Made by a program: the position numbers and the translations under genes
The notes under the pieces: model-generated
What the model saw: the letters and a program-made list of their open reading frames with translations, nothing else
Told to the model about the DNA's origin: nothing
Databases searched by the model: none
Assembly (NCBI RefSeq): GCF_009755605.1
Contig: NZ_WPNZ01000030.1
Coordinates: forward strand, 1-64,000
Source: Streptomyces typhae
Lineage (GTDB): Bacteria; Actinomycetota; Actinomycetes; Streptomycetales; Streptomycetaceae
Length of the DNA stretch: 64,000 nt
Reading direction: 5' to 3'
Shown here: positions 40,120-49,896 of the stretch, in pieces
How the letters are laid out: each line of letters begins with the position of its first letter
Position numbering within the stretch: the stretch's first letter is position 1

Positions 40120-41700
40120 GTGAAACTGCGCAACCAGTGGCTGGCCGTCCCCCTCACCTCCGGCCTCGCCGCGACCCTGCTCACGGGTTGCGGCTCGGAG
40201 ACCGGCGGCTCAGCCAAGGACAGCGACTCCGTGGTGGTGGGGATGTCCGACGACGTCCTCGCCACCGACCCCGCCTCCGGTTACGACCCGGGCTCATGGC
40301 TGCTCTTCAACAACGTCTTCCAGTCCCTCCTGAGTTTCCCCAAGGGGGCCACCGAGCCGGAGCCCGAGGCCGCCAAGAAGTGCGGCTTCAGCGACCAGCA
40401 GGCCAAGGTCTTCACCTGCACGCTGCGTGACGGCTTGAAGTTCAGCAACGGCAACTCCCTGACCTCGAAGGACGTCAAGTACTCCTTCGACCGTATGCGG
40501 AAGATCGACGTCGAGGGCGGCCCGGCGACCATGCTGCCGATGCTCGACACCGTCTCGACGCCGAACGCCAAGACGGTCGTCTTCAAGCTGAAGTTCCCCG
40601 ACGCGACCTTCCCGAGCAAGATCGCATCCGGTGCGGGCTCCATCGTGGACCACCGCGAATACCCCATGGACGAACTGCGCACGGACGGCGAGGCCGTGGG
40701 CTCCGGACCGTACAAGCTCGACTCGTTCAGCGAGGACGAGGCGCGGTTCTCCGTCAACTCCCGGTACCAGGGCACCGCCGAGACCCGCAACGACGGCGTC
40801 ACCCTGCGCTTCTTCAAGGACGACCGCAAGGGTCTGAAGCAGGCGATCACCGATCACGAGATCGACGTCGCCTACCGAGGCCTGGCCGCCGCGGACATCG
40901 ACGACATCGAGAAGAACACCTCGGACCGGAAGATGGAGATCATCGAGGGCACCAGCGCGGAGGTGCAGCACCTGGTCTTCAACATGGAGGACCCGGTGGC
41001 CGGCAAGCCCGGCGTGCGCAAGGCCATCGCCTACCTCCTGGACCGCGAGGCGCTCGTCGACCAGGTGTACCAGGGCACGGCGACGCCGCTGTACTCGATC
41101 GTCCCGGCCGGCATCGGCGGCCACAACACGGCCTTCTTCGACACCTACGGCGCCCGCCCGCAGCGGGACAAGGCCGCGGCCGCCCTGGACGAGGCGGGCG
41201 TCGACGGCAAGGTCAGGCTGACGCTGTGGTCCACGCCGTCCCGCTACGGCCCGGCGACCGACCAGGAACTGCGCGCGATAGCCAAGCAGCTCAACGCCAG
41301 CGGTCTGTTCGAGGCCGATGTGAAGTCCGTCGAGTTCGAGCAGTACGAGAAGGACATCAAGGCCGGGAAGTACGGCGTGTACGTCAAGGGCTGGGTGCCG
41401 GACTACCCGGACCCGGACAACTTCACCCAGCCGTTCTTCGGCAAGGGCAACGTCCTGTCGAACCACTACGAGAACACGACCATCACCGGGAAGATCATTC
41501 CCAGCACGGCCGCGCAGAGCGACCGGAACTCGACCGACAAGGACTACGCCCGGCTGCAGAACATCGTCGCCGACGAGCTGCCCATCATCCCCGTCTGGCA
41601 GGCCAAGCAGTACGCCGTCGTCCGTGACAGCGTCTACGGCGTGGAGTCCTGCCTGGACGCCTCGACGGTCTTCCGCTTCTGGGAGATCAGCAAGGGCTGA
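40120..41700 (+). CDS. second ABC-type solute-binding lipoprotein (SBP family 5)
   Basis: 526 residues from GTG 40120 (AAGG upstream). Lipobox LLTGCGS. Same layout as the preceding gene: ATDPASGYDPGSWLLFNNVF, DGLKFSNGNSLTSKDVKYSF, VKGWVPDYPDPDNFTQPFFG. It is in the same direction and transcription unit, and a strong terminator follows. Tandem duplication of a binding protein usually widens the substrate range of a shared transporter. The two differ in the central ligand region. Confidence 0.88.
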   Translation: MKLRNQWLAVPLTSGLAATLLTGCGSETGGSAKDSDSVVVGMSDDVLATDPASGYDPGSWLLFNNVFQSLLSFPKGATEPEPEAAKKCGFSDQQAKVFTCTLRDGLKFSNGNSLTSKDVKYSFDRMRKIDVEGGPATMLPMLDTVSTPNAKTVVFKLKFPDATFPSKIASGAGSIVDHREYPMDELRTDGEAVGSGPYKLDSFSEDEARFSVNSRYQGTAETRNDGVTLRFFKDDRKGLKQAITDHEIDVAYRGLAAADIDDIEKNTSDRKMEIIEGTSAEVQHLVFNMEDPVAGKPGVRKAIAYLLDREALVDQVYQGTATPLYSIVPAGIGGHNTAFFDTYGARPQRDKAAAALDEAGVDGKVRLTLWSTPSRYGPATDQELRAIAKQLNASGLFEADVKSVEFEQYEKDIKAGKYGVYVKGWVPDYPDPDNFTQPFFGKGNVLSNHYENTTITGKIIPSTAAQSDRNSTDKDYARLQNIVADELPIIPVWQAKQYAVVRDSVYGVESCLDASTVFRFWEISKG

Positions 41701-41723
41701 ACGTCGCGCTGAACGGAACAGTG

Positions 41724-41761
41724 GGTGAGGGGGTGTTCCCGTACGGGAACACCCCCTCACC
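41724..41761 (+). terminator. terminator of the solute-binding pair
   Basis: GGTGAGGGGGTGTTCCC, loop GTAC, exact complement, 23 bases past the stop. It is the strongest hairpin in the region. Confidence 0.93.
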
Positions 41762-41811
41762 TATTTGTCTGCTTGCGCTTCTGTCTGCTTGCGCTGCGGC
41801 GCTCGGCCGGA

Positions 41812-42483
41812 CTACTGGGCTCCCGGCCGGACCAGGCCGCTCTCGTAGGCGTAGACGGCCGCCTGCACCCGGTCCCGGAGGCCGAGCTTCGTCAGGACGT
41901 GCCCCACATGGGTCTTCACGGTGGTCTCGCTGACGAACAGGTCCGCGGCGATCTCGGCGTTGGAGAGACCGCGGGCCACCAGCTTCAGGACCTCGACCTC
42001 ACGCTCCGTCAGCGTGTGCAGCGTGTCGGGAACGGGCTCGTCCCCGGACGGGAGATGCCCCGCGTACTTGTCGAGCAGCCGCCGGGTGATGCTCGGCGCC
42101 AGCATCGCCTCGCCCGCGGCCACCACCCGGATCGCCTGCACCAGCTCGTTCGCCGGGGCGTCCTTGAGGAGGAAGCCGCTGGCGCCCGCGCGGAGCGCCT
42201 CCACCACGTACTCGTCGAGATCGAAGGTGGTGAGGACCAGGACCTTCGCCGGACCGTCCCGGCCGGGGCCGGTGATCTGGCGGGTGGCCTCCACGCCGTC
42301 CATCCGCGGCATACGGATGTCCATGAGCACCACATCGGGCTGGAGCGCCCGCACTTGGTCGAGAGCCTGTAGGCCGTCTCCGGCCTCGCCGACGACCGCG
42401 ATATCCTGCTCGGCTTCCAGGATCATGCGGAAACCCGTGCGCAGCAGCGGCTGGTCGTCGACCAGTAGGACGCGGATGGCCAC
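41812..42483 (-). CDS. NarL/LuxR-family response regulator
   Basis: 223 residues from GTG 42483 (GAAGGAG upstream). Receiver domain: acidic pair DDQ (about residues 9-10), phospho-acceptor Asp in VVLMDIRMPRMDG, Lys in GFLLKDAP. C-terminal HTH: LTEREVEVLKLVARGLSNAE, TTVKTHVGHVLTKLG. No sensor kinase is adjacent, so the partner is elsewhere or it is an orphan. Convergent with the solute-binding pair across the terminator. Confidence 0.92.
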   Translation of the reverse strand: MAIRVLLVDDQPLLRTGFRMILEAEQDIAVVGEAGDGLQALDQVRALQPDVVLMDIRMPRMDGVEATRQITGPGRDGPAKVLVLTTFDLDEYVVEALRAGASGFLLKDAPANELVQAIRVVAAGEAMLAPSITRRLLDKYAGHLPSGDEPVPDTLHTLTEREVEVLKLVARGLSNAEIAADLFVSETTVKTHVGHVLTKLGLRDRVQAAVYAYESGLVRPGAQ

Positions 42484-42498
42484 GTAATTCTCCTTCGC

Positions 42499-43422
42499 CT
42501 AGCCCGCGCCCATTCTGCCCTGCTCGCCACCGGGCGACTCGGGCGGCCCGACCGGGAGCGGATACGGCGGGGGCGTGCCGCCGAATTCCGGACAGACCGC
42601 CCGGTGGTCGCACCAGCCGCACAGCTTCGTGGGCCGCGGCCGCCACTCTCCCGTCTCGGTCGCGCGGACGATGGCGTCCCACAAGGAGAGCAGCTTCCGC
42701 TCGACCCGCTGAAGGTCCGCCTCGACCGGGTCGTACGTGATGACGTCGCCGCTGCCCAGATACACGAGCTGGAGGCGGCGGGGGATGAGGCCCTTCAGGC
42801 GCCACACCACGAGGGCGTAGAACTTCATCTGGAACAGCGCGCCCTCCGCGTACTCGGGGCGGGGGGCCTTGCCGGTCTTGTAGTCGACGATGCGGACCTC
42901 GCCGGTCGGGGCGACGTCGACGCGGTCGATGATGCCGCGCAGCTTGAGGCCCGAGGCCAGCTCGGCCTCGACGAACAGCTCCCGCTCCGCGGGCTCCAGG
43001 CGGGTCGGGTCCTCCAGCGTGAACCACCGCTCGACGAGACGCTCCGCGTCGGCCAGCCACCGGGCGAGACGCTCACCGGCTCGGTCCGCGCCGCCCGTGC
43101 CGTCGCTCGTGTCACTGTCGTCGTCGTGGTCCGCGAACAGCTCGGCCAGCTCCGGCTTGGCCTCGCGGAGGCGCTCCCACTGCCCGGGGATCAGGGCCTT
43201 GGCCCGCGGCGCCGTGCGCTCGGTCGCGGGCGCGTCGAACAGTCTCTCCAGGACGGCGTGGACCAGGGTGCCCCGGGTCGCCGCCTCGCTCGGCTTCTCC
43301 GGCAGCTTGTCGATCACCCGGAAGCGATACAGCAGCGGGCACTGCATGAAGTCGCTCGCGCGCGAGGGCGACAGGGACGCCGGGCGCGCGGCCACCCCGA
43401 CGTCGTCGGTCCTGGTTTCCAT
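42499..43422 (-). CDS. RecB-family (PD-(D/E)XK) exonuclease
   Basis: 307 residues from ATG 43422. RecB nuclease motifs: SRASDFMQCPLLYRFRV and GTLVHAVLE at the N-terminus, LRGIIDRVDVAPTGEVRIVD (Asp) and YKTGK (Lys) as active core, and a cysteine cluster CGWCDHRAVCPEFGG at the C-terminus that, with an N-terminal Cys, suggests an AddB-type iron-sulfur cluster. The family contributes to DNA repair in actinobacteria; no specific partner is near. It shares its promoter region with the divergent M50 gene. Confidence 0.9.
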   Translation of the reverse strand: METRTDDVGVAARPASLSPSRASDFMQCPLLYRFRVIDKLPEKPSEAATRGTLVHAVLERLFDAPATERTAPRAKALIPGQWERLREAKPELAELFADHDDDSDTSDGTGGADRAGERLARWLADAERLVERWFTLEDPTRLEPAERELFVEAELASGLKLRGIIDRVDVAPTGEVRIVDYKTGKAPRPEYAEGALFQMKFYALVVWRLKGLIPRRLQLVYLGSGDVITYDPVEADLQRVERKLLSLWDAIVRATETGEWRPRPTKLCGWCDHRAVCPEFGGTPPPYPLPVGPPESPGGEQGRMGAG

Positions 43423-43551
43423 GACCTCAGACCCTACGACCCACCACTGACAACGGCCGCATACCATCGACGACAGACCCTCCCGCCCTGCATGATCGTG
43501 CGTGTACCGCGCCGGAGCAGGAGCGGGGGACGCATCGAACGAGGGGACATC

Positions 43552-45390
43552 GTGGACGAAAGCGGCGGCAGCGGCAGGCCGCAGTCCGACGAGTACGCGC
43601 CCGCCGAGGCGGAGGACGCGACGACCCGGGCGCGGGAGACGCCCGCCGAGCACGGGGCAGGACCTGCCCGGACGCAGGACGACGCCCCCCGGGGGCGGGA
43701 CGACGCCTCCCGGCCGGAGGACGACGCCCCCCGAACGGAGGAGGGTCCCGCCGGAGCGGAGGGAAGCGCCGACCGGGCGGAGGATCCGTCCCCCCGAGTG
43801 GACGGGACCGCCGCCCGGACGGCGGAAGCGACGCCCCGCTCGGAAGGCGGGGACGCGCGTGCGGCCGACGTTCCCGGTGGAACCGGGGGCGAATCCGCCC
43901 ATGCGGGTGAAGCGGCGCCGCCGAGCGGTACGAGCCCGCGGCCCGGCGCCCCGCAGGGGACCGGAATCCCGGCCGGAACCGGCGCCGCGGCCCCGGCACG
44001 TCCTGGTGCCACGGTGTCCGTCCGCAAGGGCCCCGAACTTGGCGGGGGCGCTACCGAGGACGGCGGCAAAGCCACCGAGGGCGATGAGGCTACCGCTCAG
44101 CCGCACACCGACCGGCCGCACACCGACCGGCCCCACGCCGAAGGGCCCCGCACCGAGCAGCCCCCCACCGCCCCAGCCGAGCGCGCCCACGCCCACCACC
44201 AGCCCCCCTCCGGCGTGCCCCCGAAGGAGGAGCCGAAGAACCCCGGCGGCGGGCTGCTCATGGGGCGGCCCTTCGGGGTGCCCGTGTACGTGGCGCCGAG
44301 CTGGTTCTTGGTGGCAGCCCTGATCACCTGGGTGTTCGGCGGGCAGCTCGACCGCGTGCTGCCCGAACTCGGCAACGCCCGCTATCTCGTGTCACTGTTC
44401 TTCGCGGTCGCCTTCTATGCCTCCGTGCTTGTGCACGAGCTGGCCCACACCGTCGCGGCCCTCCGCTTCAAGCTGCCGGTGCGCCGTATCCAGCTCCAGT
44501 TCTTCGGGGGCGTCAGCGAGATCGAGAAGGAGAGCGAGACGCCGGGACGCGAGTTCGTGCTCGCGTTCGTCGGCCCGCTGCTGTCCCTCGTCCTCGCGGG
44601 CGTGTTCTACGCGGGCATGCGCGCCGTGGAACCCGGCACGGTGCCGGGCGTGCTGCTGGCCGGTCTGATGATCTCCAACCTCATCGTCGCCGCCTTCAAC
44701 CTGCTGCCCGGCCTGCCCCTCGACGGCGGCCGCATGCTGCGCGCCGTCGTCTGGAAGATCACCGGCAGGCCCATGAGCGGCACGGTCGCCGCCGCCTGGG
44801 TCGGCCGCGCGCTCGCCATCTCCGTACTCATCGGCCTGCCGATCCTCAACCAGTCCGGCGCCCTCGGCGGCGAGACCCAGGACATCGGCGGTATGGACAC
44901 CGTCACCGACGCCCTGCTCGCCGCGATCCTGGCCGCCATCATCTGGACCGGAGCGGGCAACAGCCTGCGCATGGCCCGGCTGCGCGAGCACCTGCCCGAA
45001 CTGCGCGCCCGCGCGCTGACCCGGCGCGCGGTCCCCGTGGAGACGGACACGCCGCTGTCGGAGGCCCTGCGCCGCGCCAACGCCGCCGGCGCCCGCGCCC
45101 TGGTGGTCGTCGACGCCGACGGCGACCCGCTGTCCGTGGTCCGGGAGGCCGCCATCGTCGGCGTACCGGAGCACCGCCGCCCCTGGGTGACGGTCAGCGG
45201 CCTCGCCCAGGACATCACCGAGGGCATGCGGATCCCCGCGGACGTGGCGGGGGAGGACCTCCTGGACCGGCTGCGGACCACCCCCGCCAGCGAGTACCTG
45301 GTCGTCGAGGAGTCCGGGGAGATCTACGGAGTCCTGTCCGCCGCCGACGTCGAGCGCGCCTTCGTCAAGGCCATGGCCCGGCCCAGCTGA
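43552..45390 (+). CDS. site-2 protease family (M50) with CBS domain
   Basis: 612 residues from GTG 43552 (GAGGGGAC upstream). Residues 1 to about 225 are disordered, Glu/Arg/Pro/Thr-rich and probably cytosolic. Then come six membrane segments with the metalloprotease motif HELAH (295-299) and LDGGRML (Asp391) as second zinc site. C-terminal CBS-like region (ADGDPLSVVREAAIV, LVVEESGEIYGVLS). M50B/CBS proteins cut inside the membrane and may sense adenylates through CBS. A later start at the end of the disordered region is possible but the length fits orthologues I recall. Confidence 0.88.
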   Translation: MDESGGSGRPQSDEYAPAEAEDATTRARETPAEHGAGPARTQDDAPRGRDDASRPEDDAPRTEEGPAGAEGSADRAEDPSPRVDGTAARTAEATPRSEGGDARAADVPGGTGGESAHAGEAAPPSGTSPRPGAPQGTGIPAGTGAAAPARPGATVSVRKGPELGGGATEDGGKATEGDEATAQPHTDRPHTDRPHAEGPRTEQPPTAPAERAHAHHQPPSGVPPKEEPKNPGGGLLMGRPFGVPVYVAPSWFLVAALITWVFGGQLDRVLPELGNARYLVSLFFAVAFYASVLVHELAHTVAALRFKLPVRRIQLQFFGGVSEIEKESETPGREFVLAFVGPLLSLVLAGVFYAGMRAVEPGTVPGVLLAGLMISNLIVAAFNLLPGLPLDGGRMLRAVVWKITGRPMSGTVAAAWVGRALAISVLIGLPILNQSGALGGETQDIGGMDTVTDALLAAILAAIIWTGAGNSLRMARLREHLPELRARALTRRAVPVETDTPLSEALRRANAAGARALVVVDADGDPLSVVREAAIVGVPEHRRPWVTVSGLAQDITEGMRIPADVAGEDLLDRLRTTPASEYLVVEESGEIYGVLSAADVERAFVKAMARPS

Positions 45391-45521
45391 CACCGCCCAG
45401 CCGACACCCCGCGGCGCCGGGCCCCCGCCGATCGCGGCGCCGGGCCCCGGCCGATCGCGGCACCGGACCCCGGCCGACCTCGGTGGTCGGCGGGCCCCGC
45501 CGCGGCCGGTAGGCTGGTCAC

Positions 45522-46424
45522 ATGTCCGAACCGACCGGTGCCGCCCGCCGTCGCGGGCCCTTCAAGGTCGGGGACCAGGTCCAGCTCACCGATCCCAAGG
45601 GACGCCACTACACGTTCACGCTCGAGGCCGGGAAGAACTTCCACACCCACAAGGGTTCCTTCCCGCACGACGAGCTGATCGGCGCTCCCGAGGGCAGTGT
45701 TGTCCGCACCACGGGGAACGTCGCCTACCTCGCGCTGCGCCCCCTGCTCCCCGACTACGTCCTGTCCATGCCCCGCGGCGCCGCCGTGGTCTACCCCAAG
45801 GACGCGGGGCAGATCCTGGCCTTCGCCGACATCTTCCCCGGCGCGCGCGTCGTGGAGGCGGGCGTGGGCTCCGGGTCGCTCAGCGCCTTCCTGCTGCGCG
45901 CCATCGGCGACCAGGGAATGCTGCACTCCTACGAGCGCCGCGAGGACTTCGCCGAGATCGCCCAGCAGAACGTGGAGCGCTACTTCGGCGGCCCCCACCC
46001 CGCCTGGCAGCTCACCGTCGGCGACCTCCAGGACAACCTGTCCGACACCGAGGTCGACCGCGTGATCCTCGACATGCTGGCCCCCTGGGAGTGCCTGGAG
46101 GCCGTCTCCAAGGCCCTCGTGCCCGGCGGCATCCTGTGCGCCTACGTGGCCACCACGACGCAGCTCGCCCGCACCGTCGAGTCGATCCGGGAGATCGGCG
46201 GCTTCAACGAGCCGACCGCCTGGGAGTCGATGATCCGCAACTGGCACATCGAGGGCCTGGCCGTCCGCCCGGACCACCGCATGATCGGCCACACCGGCTT
46301 CCTCCTCACCGCCCGCCGCCTCGCGGACGGCGTCGAGCCGCCCATGCGCCGGCGCCGCCCCGCCAAGGGCGCCTACGGCGAGGACTACAGCGGACCGAAC
46401 GCCGACGGCGGCAACCCTCGCTGA
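45522..46424 (+). CDS. trmI: tRNA (adenine-58-N1)-methyltransferase
   Basis: 300 residues from ATG 45522. It methylates A58 in the T loop with SAM, which stabilises tRNA. Motifs: DYVLSMPRGAAVVYPKDAGQ, VVEAGVGSGSLSAFLLRAIG (SAM-binding), YERREDFAEIAQQNV and VILDMLAPWECLEAV. The C-terminal end is basic (RRRRPAKGAYGEDY). It stands just upstream of the Pup-proteasome block, as in other actinobacteria. TrmI is tetrameric in the cytosol. Confidence 0.95.
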   Translation: MSEPTGAARRRGPFKVGDQVQLTDPKGRHYTFTLEAGKNFHTHKGSFPHDELIGAPEGSVVRTTGNVAYLALRPLLPDYVLSMPRGAAVVYPKDAGQILAFADIFPGARVVEAGVGSGSLSAFLLRAIGDQGMLHSYERREDFAEIAQQNVERYFGGPHPAWQLTVGDLQDNLSDTEVDRVILDMLAPWECLEAVSKALVPGGILCAYVATTTQLARTVESIREIGGFNEPTAWESMIRNWHIEGLAVRPDHRMIGHTGFLLTARRLADGVEPPMRRRRPAKGAYGEDYSGPNADGGNPR

Positions 46425-46568
46425 TCGCCCGCACCGGGGCCCGGCCCGCCGACCCCCGGTACCCGCACAACGCACCGGCGCAGCCGACCCCGGTGTTCCC
46501 CGGCGGTGTGAGGTGTGGCACCATGCCCGGCAACCCCACCGGCACAGCCCTCACAGGAGACACTCCTC

Positions 46569-47153
46569 GTGCAGCACCCCGCCGTCCCGGAACTGGCCCA
46601 CACGGTGGACCGGCCGTGGGCCACCCGCCCGATCCACTGGGTGGCCACCGCCGCCGCGCTCGCCGCCGTCGTAGCCGCCTCAGGCTTCCTGCAACCCGAC
46701 CCGGCCACCGCGGCCCAGACCGGCCCCGGAGCACACGCGAGGAGCGCCCCGGCGCCCGCGCCCGACCCGGCCGCCGTGGACCTCCCGCTCGTCTGCCCCA
46801 CCAGGCCGGTCGTCGCCAAGAAGGCGAGCGGCGACCTCGACGGCGACGGCAGCCCCGAGACCGTGGTGTCCGCGCACTGCGAGGCGGGATCCGGCAGCCC
46901 ACCCCACGCCCTGTACGTCATCACCCGCCCCCGCGCGGGCGAACCGCGCGTCGTCGCCACCCTGGTGGACACCAAGGACCAGCTCACCGTGAGCGATCTC
47001 ACGGTGCGCGGCGGCGCCGTGACCGCGACACTGCTCGGCTACTCCTCGCTGGACGTGCCCCGCTGCTGCCCCGACCGCCACGACGAGGCCAAGTGGCAGT
47101 GGAAGAACGGCGCGTTCACCCGCTCGACACCCGCCGCGGCGGGCAGCGTCTGA
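46569..47153 (+). CDS. hypothetical membrane-anchored protein with VCBS-like motif
   Basis: 194 residues from GTG 46569; AGGAGA lies ten bases upstream. One N-terminal membrane helix or signal anchor (about 20-40) is followed by an Ala/Pro linker and a domain with DLDGDGSPETVV, typical of calcium-binding VCBS/FG-GAP blades, plus VPRCCPDRHDEAKWQW. It should face outside the membrane. No enzyme motif. The gene is 144 bases after trmI and ends before the shared terminator with the ferredoxin gene. Confidence 0.75.
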   Translation: MQHPAVPELAHTVDRPWATRPIHWVATAAALAAVVAASGFLQPDPATAAQTGPGAHARSAPAPAPDPAAVDLPLVCPTRPVVAKKASGDLDGDGSPETVVSAHCEAGSGSPPHALYVITRPRAGEPRVVATLVDTKDQLTVSDLTVRGGAVTATLLGYSSLDVPRCCPDRHDEAKWQWKNGAFTRSTPAAAGSV

Positions 47154-47231
47154 CGCACCGGGCGTCCCGGCAGCCCCGCACGCCGCCGTATCTCCCGACG
47201 CGCGGGCCCCACGGACACCGCCCGGACACCG

Positions 47232-47278
47232 AAGAGGGCCCGTGGATACCTTCGGACGGTAACCACGGACCCTCTTTT
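47232..47278. terminator. bidirectional terminator
   Basis: AGAGGG-CCGTGG pairs with CCACGG-CCCTCT and is followed by TTTT, between the hypothetical gene and the convergent ferredoxin gene. Confidence 0.82.
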
Positions 47279-47301
47279 GGTCACGGAGCGAAATAATCAG
47301 G

Positions 47302-47616
47302 TCACTCTGCGTCCGGACCGTAGACCTCGACCCTGTCCGAAACTCGACGTACGTGGATACAGTCGCCCGGACACTCCTTCGCGGAGTCGGCGACGTCACG
47401 GAGGAGCGGCAGCGGCACGGGCGTTGTCGCCCCGGGTGCCTGAAGCAGCTCGTCGTCCGCGCTCTTCACATATGCCAGGCCGTCGATGTCCAGCTCAAAG
47501 ACCTCCGGCGCGTACTGGGCGCAGATGCCGTCGCCCGTACACAGGTCCTGATCGATCCAGACCTCGAGCAGATCATGGCTCTCGCCCGCGGTCTGCGCCT
47601 CGTGCTGCACGGTCAT
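47302..47616 (-). CDS. 3Fe-4S ferredoxin
   Basis: 104 residues from ATG 47616. Cluster ligands: Cys in DQDLCTGDGICAQYAPEVF (C-x5-C pattern) and the last Cys in AKECPGDCIHV. The Asp between the first two cysteines fits a 3Fe-4S cluster of the kind that serves cytochromes P450. The extended N-terminal 25 residues are uncommon. It is divergent from arc with a 254-base shared promoter region. Its redox partner is not visible here. Confidence 0.9.
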   Translation of the reverse strand: MTVQHEAQTAGESHDLLEVWIDQDLCTGDGICAQYAPEVFELDIDGLAYVKSADDELLQAPGATTPVPLPLLRDVADSAKECPGDCIHVRRVSDRVEVYGPDAE

Positions 47617-47870
47617 CTCTCCTGCCGAAACTGCGTCGATCAGGGCCGACTTTGCTGCAAGTCCGGCCAGCCCTGACGGGTGTTGAACAGTTCGACCCTA
47701 CAACCGGCAGCTTTCCGATGTTGTTGGGTGGGTATTCCCCTGGCGTGAGGGAGAGCGCAAGGGTGAAGATCGGACACACCCCCACCGTCTTTGTGATCTA
47801 GGGGTTTCAATCAGCACCCACCCAGGTAGGGTCAGGAAGCGTCCAGCTCCCCTTGGAGGAGGTGAGGACC

Positions 47871-49637
47871 GTGGCAGCCCACGACGACGACATCAACCGC
47901 GGCATCCGGCCGGGGCGAGGGTCTGAGGACCCAGCCGGTCAGGTTGCCTATCTCGAGCAGGAAATCGCCGTCCTGCGACGCAAGCTCGCCGACTCTCCGC
48001 GGCATACGAGGATTCTCGAAGAGCGGATCGTCGAGCTGCAGACCAACCTGGCAGGCGTATCGGCACAGAACGAACGGCTTGCGAACACGCTCCGCGAGGC
48101 CCGCGACCAGATCGTGGCCCTCAAGGAGGAGGTCGACCGGCTCGCGCAGCCGCCGGCCGGCTTCGGGGTCTTCCTCATGGCGAACGAGGACGGCACCGCC
48201 GACATCTTCACCGGCGGCCGCAAGCTCCGTGTGAACGTCAGCCCGAGCGTCGAACTCGACGAGCTCAGGCGCGGCCAGGAACTCATGCTCAACGAAGCGC
48301 TCAACGTGGTCGAGGCCATGGAGTACGAGCGAGTCGGAGACATCGTCACCCTCAAGGAGATCCTCGAGGACGGCGAACGGGCCCTCGTGCTCGGGCACAC
48401 CGACGAGGAACGGGTGGTGAGGCTCGCCGAGCCGCTCCTGGACGTCACCATCCGCGCCGGCGACGCCCTTCTGCTCGAGCCCCGCTCCGGCTACGTCTAC
48501 GAGGTCGTACCGAAGAGCGAAGTGGAAGAACTGGTCCTCGAAGAGGTCCCGGACATCAGCTACGAGAAGATCGGCGGCCTCGGCGGCCAGATCGAGATGA
48601 TCCGTGACGCGGTCGAGCTCCCGTACCTCCACCCCGATCTCTTCAGGGAGCACGAACTGCGGCCGCCGAAGGGCGTCCTGCTCTACGGCCCGCCCGGCTG
48701 CGGCAAGACGCTCATCGCCAAGGCCGTGGCCAACTCGCTCGCCAAGAAGGTCGCCGAGGTCACCGGGCAGCCCGCGGGGAAGAGCTACTTCCTCAACATC
48801 AAGGGCCCCGAGCTCCTCAACAAGTACGTCGGTGAGACCGAGCGCCACATCCGTCTGGTCTTCCAGCGCGCACGGGAGAAGGCGAGCGAGGGCACCCCCG
48901 TCATCGTCTTCTTCGACGAGATGGAATCCCTCTTCCGCACCCGCGGCAGCGGCGTCAGCTCGGACGTGGAGAACACCATCGTCCCGCAGCTGCTCGCCGA
49001 GATCGACGGCGTGGAGGGCCTGGAGAACGTCATCGTCATCGGCGCCTCCAACCGTGAGGACATGATCGATCCGGCCATTCTGCGGCCCGGACGCCTCGAT
49101 GTGAAGATCAAGATCGAGCGCCCGGACGCCGAGGCGGCCAAGGACATCTTCGCCAAGTACCTCACGGAGCGGCTGCCGCTGCACTCCGACGACCTCGCCG
49201 AGCACGGCAGCGACAAGGCCGCCACGGTGCACGGCATGATCCAGTCGGTCGTCGAGCAGATGTACGCCGAGTCCGAGGAGAACCGCTTCCTGGAGGTCAC
49301 GTACGCCAACGGTGACAAGGAAGTCCTGTACTTCAAGGACTTCAACTCCGGCGCCATGATCGAGAACATCGTCGGCCGCGCCAAGAAGATGGCCATCAAG
49401 GCCTTCCTCGAGCAGAACCAGAAGGGCCTCAGGGTCGCTCACCTCCTCCAGGCTTGCATCGACGAGTTCAAGGAGAACGAGGACCTGCCCAACACCACCA
49501 ACCCGGACGACTGGGCCCGAATCTCCGGAAAGAAGGGCGAACGGATCGTGTACATCCGTACGCTCGTCACCGGAAAGCAGGGCGCCGACACCGGACGCTC
49601 CATCGACACGGTGGCCAACACCGGTCAGTACCTGTAG
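47871..49637 (+). CDS. arc: proteasome-associated ATPase (Arc/Mpa)
   Basis: 588 residues from GTG 47871 (GGAGGAGG upstream); an ATG 18 bases earlier lies before the ribosome site. N-terminal coiled coil (about 20-90, Pup-binding), OB folds, AAA+ domain with LLYGPPGCGKTLIAKAVA (Walker A), VFFDEMESLF (Walker B) and the C-terminal GQYL motif that docks in the 20S core. A hexameric ring that unfolds pupylated proteins and feeds them to PrcA/PrcB. First gene of the cluster. Confidence 0.97.
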   Translation: MAAHDDDINRGIRPGRGSEDPAGQVAYLEQEIAVLRRKLADSPRHTRILEERIVELQTNLAGVSAQNERLANTLREARDQIVALKEEVDRLAQPPAGFGVFLMANEDGTADIFTGGRKLRVNVSPSVELDELRRGQELMLNEALNVVEAMEYERVGDIVTLKEILEDGERALVLGHTDEERVVRLAEPLLDVTIRAGDALLLEPRSGYVYEVVPKSEVEELVLEEVPDISYEKIGGLGGQIEMIRDAVELPYLHPDLFREHELRPPKGVLLYGPPGCGKTLIAKAVANSLAKKVAEVTGQPAGKSYFLNIKGPELLNKYVGETERHIRLVFQRAREKASEGTPVIVFFDEMESLFRTRGSGVSSDVENTIVPQLLAEIDGVEGLENVIVIGASNREDMIDPAILRPGRLDVKIKIERPDAEAAKDIFAKYLTERLPLHSDDLAEHGSDKAATVHGMIQSVVEQMYAESEENRFLEVTYANGDKEVLYFKDFNSGAMIENIVGRAKKMAIKAFLEQNQKGLRVAHLLQACIDEFKENEDLPNTTNPDDWARISGKKGERIVYIRTLVTGKQGADTGRSIDTVANTGQYL

Positions 49638-49896
49638 GCGACAGGGCGGCTGCGGGTGCCCACCTCGGGTACCCGCAGCCGACTGTTTTCCGCCGGTCGC
49701 GGGCGCCACGCAGCCGCGTCACCGGCCCAGCGAGAGCAAAGCAGGAAATGATCTCCCCACCAGCGCAGAGGCGTTCTAGGCTCTTCCGTACCGCCGAGTC
49801 GCGCAGTGCGGGGACGGGCACCGCACACGCACCGGAGAACCAGCGGTACTTGAGCGGTGCCCCCGACCGAGGGCGCCGCCGGGCAAGGAGGGCCGC

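Noticed and set aside
43502..44323. 273-codon frame overlapping the M50 gene N-terminus
   Set aside because: Arg/Pro-rich shadow of the low-complexity region; the GTG 43552 frame continues into the HELAH protease domain.
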